Source: Flavobacteriales bacterium
GTDB taxonomy: Bacteria > Bacteroidota > Bacteroidia > Flavobacteriales_E > Vicingaceae
DNA length: 23,469 nucleotides
Direction of reading: 5' to 3'
NCBI GenBank assembly: GCA_020635825.1
Contig: JACJZA010000029.1
Span: 1-23,469, forward strand
Shown here: piece after piece, positions 14,797 to 21,712 of the stretch
Layout: every line of letters begins with the position of its first letter
Position numbering within the stretch: the first letter of the stretch is position 1
Position numbers and translations under genes: made by a program
The notes under the pieces: model-generated
Database searches by the model: none
What the model saw: the letters and a program-made list of their open reading frames with translations, nothing else
What the model was told of the DNA's origin: nothing

Positions 14797-15093
14797 TTAG
14801 AGGGTACAGTTTTCTACACAATGTAGTAATTTAGATAAATTTTTATCGGTAATTGAATAATACCTTGTGTTAGCTTCTTTCCGACATTTGATTAGCCCTG
14901 CAATTTTAAGGGTTTTTAATTGCCTAGACGCTTCTGGTTGGAGAATATTTAAAGTGGAATAAATATCAGTTACGGTTAATTCTTTTGAATTGATAAGTAA
15001 ATCTACAATAGCTATTCGAAGAGGATGTGATACAGCCTTCAATACATCAGACATGTGCTCTAATTTTTCAATATTGTAATTGCTTTTAATCAT
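14797..15093 (-). CDS. ArsR/SmtB-family transcriptional regulator
   Basis: A 98-residue winged-helix repressor-type protein. The core VLKAVSHPLRIAIVDLLINSKELTVTDIYSTLNILQPEASRQLKTL... followed by AGLIKCRKEANTRYYSI is classic ArsR: HPLR start, recognition helix around QPEASRQL, wing at RKEANTRYY. Numbered from the chosen ATG, Cys70 is in the wing strand and Cys92 and Cys96 are in the C-terminal HCVENC. A thiol pair plus His near the dimer-interface helix suggests sensing of metal, reactive sulfur, oxidant or haem, but which is not shown. The frame is open to a TTG at 15108; I chose the ATG at 15093, giving an 8-bp overlap with the haem-binding gene. It sits between the haem-binding gene and the cytochrome gene, so it may control the cluster. 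Confidence 0.9.
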   Translation of the reverse strand: MIKSNYNIEKLEHMSDVLKAVSHPLRIAIVDLLINSKELTVTDIYSTLNILQPEASRQLKTLKIAGLIKCRKEANTRYYSITDKNLSKLLHCVENCTL

Positions 15094-15907
15094 TTTGAGC
15101 TGTCTCAAAAAAATTGTGATAAGTATTAAAATTTCTTTCTAAATTCAATATCATTCCTTGCATGGTTTGTAAATCCCCCTCATTTAATTGTTTTATTTCA
15201 ATAAACCCTTGAATATTATGAATATCTACTTTTAAATATTGATGGAGCATCTCATGTTCTAACCCAGTCATAGTGCATTTAGCAAAAATGGTTTTAATTT
15301 CTTGCATTAAATCTTCTCCAAGTTTATTCATGAACTCAACATCACTTACATTTCGATTTGCTTTTAATAAAGCTCTCATTCTATCAATTCCTTCCGTTGT
15401 TTCAACATTAGTTTGCCATTTTTTGTTGTCAATTAAATCAGTCCAACTTCTTTCTATCTTTTTCTCCCCCTTATATTGTTCCTTAAACCAATTTACCAAA
15501 GCTTCTTTTTGCTTTATATTCAATTCAGCATCACCATGCATGATTAAATAACTTTCCATTGGCATTTCTCCTTCTTCTACTTCTTCAAAACATTCTTCCA
15601 ACTTATGTTTTTGTTTTTTCTCTTTGTATGTTCCCCATTCAGAAAAATTCAAATGTTTTCTACCGTCGTTTATGTGGTCTTTTACCCACCAAGAAATGGG
15701 GGCAATATTAGTATACCAAGGGTATTTGGTTTCATTGCTATGACAATCATAACAAGATGTTTTTAAAATAGCGTGAATGTTTTCATCTGGCTGAACCATA
15801 TTGATGAAATCATTTTCTGCAATCACTTCGGGGTTAGTTTTGTCAATTCTAAAGAACTGCATAATCACTAAAATGGCAACAACACCAATTAATATTTTCT
15901 TAATCAT
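15086..15907 (-). CDS. Membrane-anchored haem-binding protein, two-domain
   Basis: A 273-residue protein with an N-terminal membrane anchor or uncleaved signal (ILIGVVAILVIMQFF, 5-19), facing the periplasm. Residues about 25-145 match the Bacteroidota 'haem_bd' cytochrome domain: SCYDCHSNETKYPWY with CxxCH at 52-56, and EGEMPMESYLIMHGDAEL where Met115 or Met117 could be the distal haem ligand. The second half (about 150-273) is helical, with the segment FAKCTMTGLEHEMLHQYL (Cys211, His218, His222), which looks like a second metal- or haem-binding site; I have no firm family for it. It follows the SDR gene after 2 bp and overlaps the ArsR-type gene by 8 bp, so the three form one operon. Confidence 0.85.
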   Translation of the reverse strand: MIKKILIGVVAILVIMQFFRIDKTNPEVIAENDFINMVQPDENIHAILKTSCYDCHSNETKYPWYTNIAPISWWVKDHINDGRKHLNFSEWGTYKEKKQKHKLEECFEEVEEGEMPMESYLIMHGDAELNIKQKEALVNWFKEQYKGEKKIERSWTDLIDNKKWQTNVETTEGIDRMRALLKANRNVSDVEFMNKLGEDLMQEIKTIFAKCTMTGLEHEMLHQYLKVDIHNIQGFIEIKQLNEGDLQTMQGMILNLERNFNTYHNFFETAQND

Positions 15908-15909
15908 TT

Positions 15910-16605
15910 TTAATATTTTTTATCTAAAGGTTTGATGATTATTTCTTCAATGTTAGCATTTTTTGAAATGGTAATACAAGTTTTTATTACTTCACAAATG
16001 TCTTCGGGCTGCACAAATTTTTCTCTTGGAGCAACAATTCCTTCCCAAGAACTTGTATTTATGGAGCCAGGATAAATTGCTGTTACTTTTACTTGGTGTT
16101 CACGCATTTCTTCTCTCAACACATCATTAAACCCTTTTAATGCATGTTTAGAAATGGTATAAGTAGCAGCATCTATTCTAGGGCCTAAACTCAAAACAGA
16201 ACAAATGTTAAAAATATGTCCTTTTTGATGTTCGCACATACGGGTAGCAATTTTTTTGGTAAGGTAGTAAGCAGAATTAAGATTGGTATTCATCATCGAT
16301 TCTAAATCACATTCTTCATCGGTTAATCGCCCAACATTGTATTTGCCTATGTTGTTAATCAGCACATCAACCTGATTATATTCTTTCAATACATTTTCGG
16401 CAAACAATAATGCTTCTTCTTTTTTTGAAAGGTCGCACACTTGTGCATATACTTTGACAGAAAAAGCATTGGTTAACTCAGATTTTAAGTGGCTTAAATC
16501 CGATTCATTTCGTGCGGATATGGCTAAATCAAAACCTTGTTCTGCCAAGGTAAAAGCTAAAGCTTTTCCTAATCCTCTTGTTGCTCCTGAAATGACTGCG
16601 ACCAT
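15910..16605 (-). CDS. Short-chain dehydrogenase/reductase (SDR)
   Basis: Classical cytoplasmic SDR of 231 residues. The cofactor motif is SGATRGLG (6-13, variant of TGxxxGxG); LAISARNESDL follows strand 2, where Arg32 suggests NADP(H) preference; NNIG (84-87) stands for NNAG; the catalytic set is Ser136 (ICSVLS), Tyr149 and Lys153 (YTISK), preceded by Asn108 or Asn110 in MNTNLNSAYYL. The substrate cannot be told. It is the first gene of a minus-strand operon with the haem-binding protein and the ArsR regulator. Its promoter lies in a 54-bp divergent gap shared with the acyltransferase gene. Confidence 0.93.
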   Translation of the reverse strand: MVAVISGATRGLGKALAFTLAEQGFDLAISARNESDLSHLKSELTNAFSVKVYAQVCDLSKKEEALLFAENVLKEYNQVDVLINNIGKYNVGRLTDEECDLESMMNTNLNSAYYLTKKIATRMCEHQKGHIFNICSVLSLGPRIDAATYTISKHALKGFNDVLREEMREHQVKVTAIYPGSINTSSWEGIVAPREKFVQPEDICEVIKTCITISKNANIEEIIIKPLDKKY

Positions 16606-16609
16606 AAAT

Positions 16610-16617
16610 CAAAATTA
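16610..16617 (-). promoter_or_regulatory. -7 promoter element of the SDR-haem-ArsR operon
   Basis: Minus strand TAATTTTG matches TAnnTTTG exactly and ends 4 nt before the SDR ATG, again predicting a leaderless mRNA. No -33 TTG is visible at the proper distance. Confidence 0.45.
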
Positions 16618-16619
16618 AC

Positions 16620-16627
16620 TAACTTTA
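16620..16627 (+). promoter_or_regulatory. Possible -7 element of the acyltransferase operon
   Basis: TAACTTTA matches seven of eight positions of TAnnTTTG-type elements (last base A), 32 nt before the ATG at 16660. It is the only candidate in the divergent gap and is weak. Confidence 0.25.
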
Positions 16628-16659
16628 TCTGATTTTTTAATATTAGTGCTTATTACTTT

Positions 16660-17532
16660 ATGGTGAACAGAATAGTATATTACGGATTGATTTTACCCAT
16701 TTCTTATTTGCCATATTTCTTTTTGTATCGTCTTTCCGATTTTACTTTTTTTATCATGTTTCATGTATTGGGGTATCGTAAAAAAGTGATTTATGGTAAC
16801 ATCATAAATTCATTTCCAAATAAATCTGAGAAAGAACAGCACCAAATTGCAAAGGAATTTTACAAGCATTTTTGTGATTTAATAGTAGAAGGATTAAAAG
16901 GGTTTACTATTTCGGAAAAGCAATTAAACAAAAGATTTAAAGTAAGAGACAGAAAGGAAGTGGATAGGCTTTATGATGAAGGAAAAGACATTGTTTTTGT
17001 AGGAGGACATTACAACAACTGGGAAATGTTGGCTTTGGGAGTGGCGATGCAAATGCGACATGTACTGATAGGTATTTACAAACCATTGAGCAATAAATAT
17101 TTTGACGAAAAAATGCAGACATCTAGAATGCGTTTCGGCATGAATTTATGTCCGATGAGCCAAACCAAAAAGTATTTTGAAAAAGATTTTGGAAAACCTA
17201 AAGGAATCATTTTCGGCATTGACCAAAGTCCGTCTAACCCTAAAAAAGCCTATTGGATGAATTTTTTAAATCAAGAAACAGCAGTATTTTATGGTGCTGA
17301 AAAATATGCTAAAGAATATAATATGCCGGTAGTTTATGGTGTTATTCACAAACCCAAAAGAGGTTATTACGAGGCAGAGTTTAAAGTAATTACGGAACAT
17401 CCTAATGAAACTGCTTATGGGGCGATTATTGAAACTTCAAATAAACTATTAGAGAAAAACATAAATGAGTTACCTCAATTTTGGTTGTGGTCACACAGGC
17501 GCTGGAAACATAAAAAAGAAAACACTCAATGA
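16660..17532 (+). CDS. LpxL/HtrB-family lipid A acyltransferase
   Basis: Inner-membrane acyltransferase that adds a secondary acyl chain to lipid A, 290 residues. An N-terminal membrane segment (YYGLILPISYLPYFFLYRL) precedes the catalytic motif VFVGGHYNNWEM with His117-x4-Glu122, the HX4(D/E) dyad of the family. IFGIDQSPSNPKKAYWMNFL corresponds to the conserved D-Q-P region, and the C-terminal QFWLWSHRRWKHK is the family's closing signature. Position-specific acyl selectivity cannot be read. The stop overlaps the start of the DUF1697 gene by 4 bp (ATGA). Confidence 0.94.
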   Translation: MVNRIVYYGLILPISYLPYFFLYRLSDFTFFIMFHVLGYRKKVIYGNIINSFPNKSEKEQHQIAKEFYKHFCDLIVEGLKGFTISEKQLNKRFKVRDRKEVDRLYDEGKDIVFVGGHYNNWEMLALGVAMQMRHVLIGIYKPLSNKYFDEKMQTSRMRFGMNLCPMSQTKKYFEKDFGKPKGIIFGIDQSPSNPKKAYWMNFLNQETAVFYGAEKYAKEYNMPVVYGVIHKPKRGYYEAEFKVITEHPNETAYGAIIETSNKLLEKNINELPQFWLWSHRRWKHKKENTQ

Positions 17533-18074
17533 TATATATTGCTTTGCTTAGAGGGATTAATGTGAATGGTCAGAAATTGATTAAAATGGCTGAACTAAAA
17601 ACCATGTTTGAGCAAATCGGGTACAATGATGTTACTACCTATATTCAAAGTGGAAATGTAATTTTTACTTCTAATGAAAAGTCAGTTGCTTCTATCCAAG
17701 AAAATATTAAAAAATCCATTTTAAACCATTTTGGTTTTGATGTAGATATTCAGGTTTTAACCTCTGAGAGGCTTAAAAAAATTAAAGAAAACCATCCTTT
17801 TTTAAAAGGGAACGAAGACCAATTGAAAGCTATTTATTATACTTTATTAGCTGAAAAACCAAAGAAAGAATTAGTTGATGAATTGAATCAACTTAATCAA
17901 AGTTCAGAGTTTTTTAAAATTACTGATGAGGTGATTTATTGTTTTTACCCCAATGGTTATGGCAGCTCAAAATGGAATAATGTGTTTTTTGAAAAAAAGC
18001 TAAAAGTGAGCTGTACTACTCGAAACTTTAATACGATGCAAAAATTAGTTGAACTAAGCGAAAAACTTGGATAA
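17529..18074 (+). CDS. DUF1697 family protein
   Basis: A 181-residue cytoplasmic protein of DUF1697, function unknown. The signature is at the N-terminus: YIALLRGINVNGQKLIKMAEL followed by FEQIGYNDVTTYIQSGNVIF; near the end are the family segments YPNGYGSSKWNN and TTRNFNTMQKL. It has no signal peptide and no catalytic motif. Translation is probably coupled on both sides, with a 4-bp overlap with the acyltransferase and an 8-bp overlap with the TTG-started glycosyltransferase, but DUF1697 proteins occur in many contexts, so a link to envelope lipid synthesis is not implied. Confidence 0.92.
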   Translation: MIYIALLRGINVNGQKLIKMAELKTMFEQIGYNDVTTYIQSGNVIFTSNEKSVASIQENIKKSILNHFGFDVDIQVLTSERLKKIKENHPFLKGNEDQLKAIYYTLLAEKPKKELVDELNQLNQSSEFFKITDEVIYCFYPNGYGSSKWNNVFFEKKLKVSCTTRNFNTMQKLVELSEKLG

Positions 18075-19083
18075 AAATAAAACCATATTGGTTTGCCCTT
18101 TGGAATGGGGGTTGGGTCATGCAACAAGGTGCATCCCTTTAATTCAGCAATTTTTAGATGAAGGTCACCGAGTTATTATTGCAAGCTCCGGAAAGCCAGA
18201 GGCTTTATTGAAAAAAGAATTTCCTCAATTACAATTTATTCCTTTAAAGGGGTATGATATTGAGTATTCTGAAAAAGGATCGATGATAACTAAAATGCTT
18301 TTACAATTGCCAAAAATTAAGAAAGCAATTGAGGATGAGCATTTGTGGTTGGATCAAATAATTGATAAGTATTCGATTGATATGGTAGTTTCTGATAATC
18401 GTTATGGATTATGGACTAAAAAAGTAGAGTCTGTTTTAATGACTCATCAATTGTTTATTAAAGCACCAACAGGAGAGTGGTTGTTAGAGAAAATAGTGAA
18501 AAAGTACCTCAATAATTTTGATGAAGTATGGATTCCCGATGTTGAAGATGAAGATAATTTGAGTGGAGAGTTATCTCACAAAAAAACCTTGCCTTTAAAT
18601 TATCGTTTTATTGGAATTCTTTCTCGTTTTTCGACTTACTTGCAAACCCAAAACATAGAGACAGAAGAATACGACTTTATAGCGATTCTTTCGGGACCGG
18701 AACCACAACGAACTATTTTTGAAAATATCATTTTAAAACAACTTGAAAACACAGATTTTAAAGGAATTTTAGTAAGAGGTTTACCCGAAGAAAAGTTAGA
18801 ATTGAAAATTGAGAATTCAGAATTGAAAGTTTTTAATCATTTAGAAATAGAAGAATTTCTAAAATGCATCCAAAAAAGCAAAGTGGTGATTTGTCGCTCT
18901 GGTTATAGTAGCCTTATGGACTTAACGGTATTAAGTAAAAAAGCTATTTTAGTTCCTACACCCGGACAAACGGAGCAAGAATATTTAGCCCAATATCTTT
19001 CAAAAAAAGGTAACTTTATTACACAAAAACAAAGTGAATTTGATTTAGAAAAAGGGTTGAATGAACTTAAATTACTGAATTAA
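18067..19083 (+). CDS. GT-B glycosyltransferase (MurG/GT28-like)
   Basis: A 338-residue glycosyltransferase with two Rossmann-like halves. The N-terminal half opens with ILVCPLEWGLGHATRCIPL (the GLGHATR loop contacts acceptor or phosphate). The C-terminal half has YDFIAILSGPEPQRTIFE, and CRSGYSSLMDLTVLSKKAI followed by VPTPGQTEQEYLA, the nucleotide-sugar binding region of GT28-like enzymes (compare GGS/GA-G motifs of MurG). Donor and acceptor are unknown. The start is TTG at 18067, overlapping the DUF1697 gene by 8 bp; no ATG or GTG exists before the GLGH motif. A short stretch at 18799-18829 encodes a repetitive LELKIENSELK. The 3' end overlaps dxr by 12 bp, tail to tail. Confidence 0.88.
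   Translation: MDKNKTILVCPLEWGLGHATRCIPLIQQFLDEGHRVIIASSGKPEALLKKEFPQLQFIPLKGYDIEYSEKGSMITKMLLQLPKIKKAIEDEHLWLDQIIDKYSIDMVVSDNRYGLWTKKVESVLMTHQLFIKAPTGEWLLEKIVKKYLNNFDEVWIPDVEDEDNLSGELSHKKTLPLNYRFIGILSRFSTYLQTQNIETEEYDFIAILSGPEPQRTIFENIILKQLENTDFKGILVRGLPEEKLELKIENSELKVFNHLEIEEFLKCIQKSKVVICRSGYSSLMDLTVLSKKAILVPTPGQTEQEYLAQYLSKKGNFITQKQSEFDLEKGLNELKLLN
18799..18829 (+). repeat. Short in-frame AATTGA-rich repeat within the glycosyltransferase gene
   Basis: GAATTGAAAATTGAG, then AATTCAGAATTGAAAG: two imperfect units of about 15 bp built on AATTGAAA. In frame it encodes LELKIENSELK. It resembles the AATTGAAA-type simple repeats seen in Bacteroidota genomes. Confidence 0.4.
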
Positions 19084-20226
19084 ACTTTCAGCAAAAACTC
19101 TTGTTTCATCATTCGTTCTCACATAGTCTTCGTAGGTAGGGTGTTGAATAAAAGGAATAGATTCCATACATTTTTGGTTGATTTCAGCAATGTCCAAAAA
19201 CTTGATTTTATCATTCAAAAAAGCTTCTACAGCTACTTCATTTGCAGCATTTAATATGCAGGCCAAATTCCCTCCTTTTTCAAGTGATTGGTAAGCGAGG
19301 GCCAAATTTTTAAAAGTTTCTTTATCAGGCTGTTCAAAAGTTAAGTTGGGATAATCTAAAAAATTAAAACGTGGTGATTTTGAAGGTAATCGATAAGGAA
19401 AGGATAAAGCATATTGAATAGGGTGTTTCATGTCGGGCAATCCCATCTGAGCTTTCATGCTTCCATCTTCAAATTGAACTAACGAATGGATAATGGATTG
19501 AGGATGAACGATTACATCAATTTGTTCGGGTTTTAAGTTAAACAACCACTTCGCTTCAATTACCTCCAATCCTTTGTTCATTAAGGTAGCAGAATCAATA
19601 GTGATTTTTGCTCCCATGTCCCAATTTGGGTGTTTTAATGCTTGTTCTTTTGTAATGTTTAATAAATCTTCTTTCTTTTTCCCTCTAAAAGGTCCACCCG
19701 ATGCGGTTAGATATATTTTTTCAATTTTATTTTGAAATTCTCCGGCTAAACATTGAAAAATAGCAGAATGTTCTGAATCAACAGGGTAAATATGAACATT
19801 GTTTTCTCTAGCCAATTTAGTTATTAGTTCTCCTGCTACGACAAGGGTTTCTTTATTAGCTAAAGCAATTGTTTTTTTAGCATTAATTGCATGAATAGTG
19901 GGTTTTAATCCTGAGTAACCAACTAAAGCGGTTAAGACAATATCAATGCTGTCCATTTCAACAATTTGAGCTAAAGCATCTTGTCCTGCATAAACTTTGA
20001 TGTCTTCTTCCCAAAGTGCTTCCTCTACTTTTTTGTAGTGAGTTTCGTTAGTAATAACAACAGAATTGGGATGAAATTTCAATGCTTGTTGAATCAATAA
20101 ATCAGCATTATTATTAGAAGTTAAAACTTCTACTTCAAATTTATCATGGTGCTCATCGATAACATCTAGTGCTTGTGTACCGATAGAACCTGTAGAACCT
20201 AATATAGCAACTCTTTTTTTCTCCAA
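19072..20226 (-). CDS. dxr: 1-deoxy-D-xylulose 5-phosphate reductoisomerase
   Basis: Second step of the MEP isoprenoid pathway, making 2-C-methyl-D-erythritol 4-phosphate with NADPH. NADPH motif ILGSTGSIGTQALDV at 8-22; LANKETLVVAG (122-132); metal ligands Asp150 and Glu152 in YPVDSEHSAIFQ and Glu221 in SATLMNKGLEVIEAKWLF; flexible loop ASGGPFRGKKKEDL and HPNWDMGAKI. 384 residues, normal length. The start is a TTG at 20226 (no ATG or GTG between it and an upstream in-frame stop), 4 bp after the stop of the VWA gene, so it is probably co-transcribed and perhaps coupled with that gene. It overlaps the glycosyltransferase by 12 bp at the 3' end. Confidence 0.97.
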   Translation of the reverse strand: MEKKRVAILGSTGSIGTQALDVIDEHHDKFEVEVLTSNNNADLLIQQALKFHPNSVVITNETHYKKVEEALWEEDIKVYAGQDALAQIVEMDSIDIVLTALVGYSGLKPTIHAINAKKTIALANKETLVVAGELITKLARENNVHIYPVDSEHSAIFQCLAGEFQNKIEKIYLTASGGPFRGKKKEDLLNITKEQALKHPNWDMGAKITIDSATLMNKGLEVIEAKWLFNLKPEQIDVIVHPQSIIHSLVQFEDGSMKAQMGLPDMKHPIQYALSFPYRLPSKSPRFNFLDYPNLTFEQPDKETFKNLALAYQSLEKGGNLACILNAANEVAVEAFLNDKIKFLDIAEINQKCMESIPFIQHPTYEDYVRTNDETRVFAESLIQ

Positions 20227-20230
20227 ACCC

Positions 20231-21556
20231 TTATTTTTTTCTTGAATTGGTTTTTATTTCATTCATTAAAATAGGTTTAGCCTGAGCAAAAGATTCGATG
20301 TGTAAATAATGCCCTCCTCCTGTTTCAGCAATATCTGTCATTGATTTGATCGTCCATTTTTCATTTTTAACACCTACTACCGATATGGTTACTCCTTTTT
20401 TGAAATTTGCTTCCACATCGTTTAGAATTCCTTTGTCACCCTTATCAAGATTAAAAGCTCCATCTGTAGCAATTATTACTTGGTTGTTTCCTTCTTCAAT
20501 AAAGTTAGCTCTAGCTACTTGATATGCCTTTTTAATTCCTTTTCCACCGGCAGTATAACCTCCTGCCTCTAAATCTTGGATGAGCTCAGTAATTTTTGCT
20601 TTATTCGTTACAAATTCTGATTCTAAAATAACATCAGTTGAGGAAGCATAAGTAACAATAGCCAATTTGTCTATAGTTCGGAGTCCATTTAAAAGTTCAA
20701 TCATAGAGGATTTTAAAAGGTCTAAACGCCCCTTTTGTTTCATTGATACCGAAACATCAATTAAAAAGACAACGTTGTTAGGAGCATATAAATTGACAGG
20801 CAGCTCTTTGGTTGAAATAGTGTCTTCGGGCTCTACAATCACTTCAGGTTCAACTGGTGTGGTATCTTGTTGAGCCATCAGCTCTTCTTTGGTGGGCTCG
20901 CCTAATTGAAATTCAATGTAATTGTTGTTTTTGTTGACATATACATCTTGCTCTTTTGTTCCATAACCTTCTGCATTTACAACAAAATAATAATTGTCCC
21001 ATTTTAAATTTTGAATTACTTCTCCATTTTTATCGGTATTTAAATTCTTATAAACCAATCCATCCCATATAATTTCTACAGTCGCATTTTTAATTGGATT
21101 TTTGGTGTTAACATCTACCACCTTTATTTTTAAATCAGATTTTAAATCAACAGGCTTTTTATTGATTTTAAAGTCAGGACAAGCTAAATCTTCGTTAACA
21201 TCAAATGTTTTTACATCTCCTTCAACAGTAAATGTAATTGGCTCATTATTTACACTTATCCATACAGGGACATCTTTTTTAAAATGCTCTTTTCTTTTGG
21301 GTGTGTATTTAATTCTAATAATCACAGTGCTATCTGGGGCAATTTCTTTTTTAGAAAATTTTGCATCTATCCCATAAGGTTCTTCAATTCGTAAAATATA
21401 AGCAGGAACAGTGCCGGCGTTAGTCAATGTAAAGTCGAAGTATTTTTTATCTTCTTTATTTACTTCTCCAAAATTGTGGTAGGAGGTATTAAACACTACC
21501 TGAGCTGATAGATTAGAAGAAAAAAGTAAAATGAAAACAAAAAATATATTTTTCAT
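20231..21556 (-). CDS. Exported von Willebrand factor A domain protein
   Basis: A 441-residue protein from the ATG at 21556, which opens a normal signal peptide (MKNIFFVFILLFSSNLSAQ, cleavage near AQ). The frame runs back to 21685, but the extra 43 residues are hydrophobic and unlike a gene, and the promoter lies within them. Domain order: a DUF1573/ASH-like Ig domain (FNTSYHNFGEVNKEDKKYF, about 20-110), a carboxypeptidase-regulatory-like beta domain (NPIKNATVEIIWDGLVYKN, about 140-220), an acidic Pro-rich linker, then VWA (about 258-440). The VWA MIDAS is complete: DVSVS with Asp267, Ser269 and Ser271, Thr335 in GGYTAGG, Asp365 in ATDGAFN. It should bind a divalent metal and a protein ligand in the periplasm or at the surface. 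The partner is unknown. Confidence 0.88.
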   Translation of the reverse strand: MKNIFFVFILLFSSNLSAQVVFNTSYHNFGEVNKEDKKYFDFTLTNAGTVPAYILRIEEPYGIDAKFSKKEIAPDSTVIIRIKYTPKRKEHFKKDVPVWISVNNEPITFTVEGDVKTFDVNEDLACPDFKINKKPVDLKSDLKIKVVDVNTKNPIKNATVEIIWDGLVYKNLNTDKNGEVIQNLKWDNYYFVVNAEGYGTKEQDVYVNKNNNYIEFQLGEPTKEELMAQQDTTPVEPEVIVEPEDTISTKELPVNLYAPNNVVFLIDVSVSMKQKGRLDLLKSSMIELLNGLRTIDKLAIVTYASSTDVILESEFVTNKAKITELIQDLEAGGYTAGGKGIKKAYQVARANFIEEGNNQVIIATDGAFNLDKGDKGILNDVEANFKKGVTISVVGVKNEKWTIKSMTDIAETGGGHYLHIESFAQAKPILMNEIKTNSRKK

Positions 21557-21595
21557 GAATTGAGAAAATCGGTAAAGACTTATCAAACTTGCTGC

Positions 21596-21626
21596 CAAAA
21601 GTAAAAGTTTAACGAAGAATAAGCAA
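21596..21626 (-). promoter_or_regulatory. Promoter of the VWA-dxr unit
   Basis: On the minus strand: TTG (21626-21624), 20 bp spacer, TACTTTTG (21603-21596). Both Bacteroidota elements are present at ideal spacing, 39 nt before the ATG at 21556. It supports the shorter start. Confidence 0.7.
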
Positions 21627-21661
21627 TTAAAAATTACTAACAGATGCAAGTACATATAAAC

Positions 21662-21695
21662 AAAAACCCCATTGAGAATTCTCAATGGGGTTTTT
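21662..21695 (-). terminator. Terminator after frr (34-bp perfect palindrome)
   Basis: A perfect palindrome: 15-bp arms with a CCCCATTGAG core, AATT in the loop, and an A5/T5 run at each end. It is a strong hairpin with a T tract in both directions. It lies 17 bp past the frr stop and closes the tsf-pyrH-frr region; its symmetry would also stop transcription from the other side. Confidence 0.9.
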
Positions 21696-21712
21696 AAGAA
21701 ATATGATAAGAC

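Noticed and set aside
18799..18829. A mobile MITE-like element in the glycosyltransferase gene
   Set aside because: It is only about 30 bp, with no terminal inverted repeats or target duplication; a simple-repeat expansion is the smaller claim.
21557..21685. Longer VWA protein from 21685
   Set aside because: It would place 43 hydrophobic residues before a perfect signal peptide and would begin upstream of the best promoter in the region.
21662..21695. Palindrome as a protein-binding operator or attachment site
   Set aside because: Its GC core, T tracts and position just after frr fit an intrinsic terminator better.
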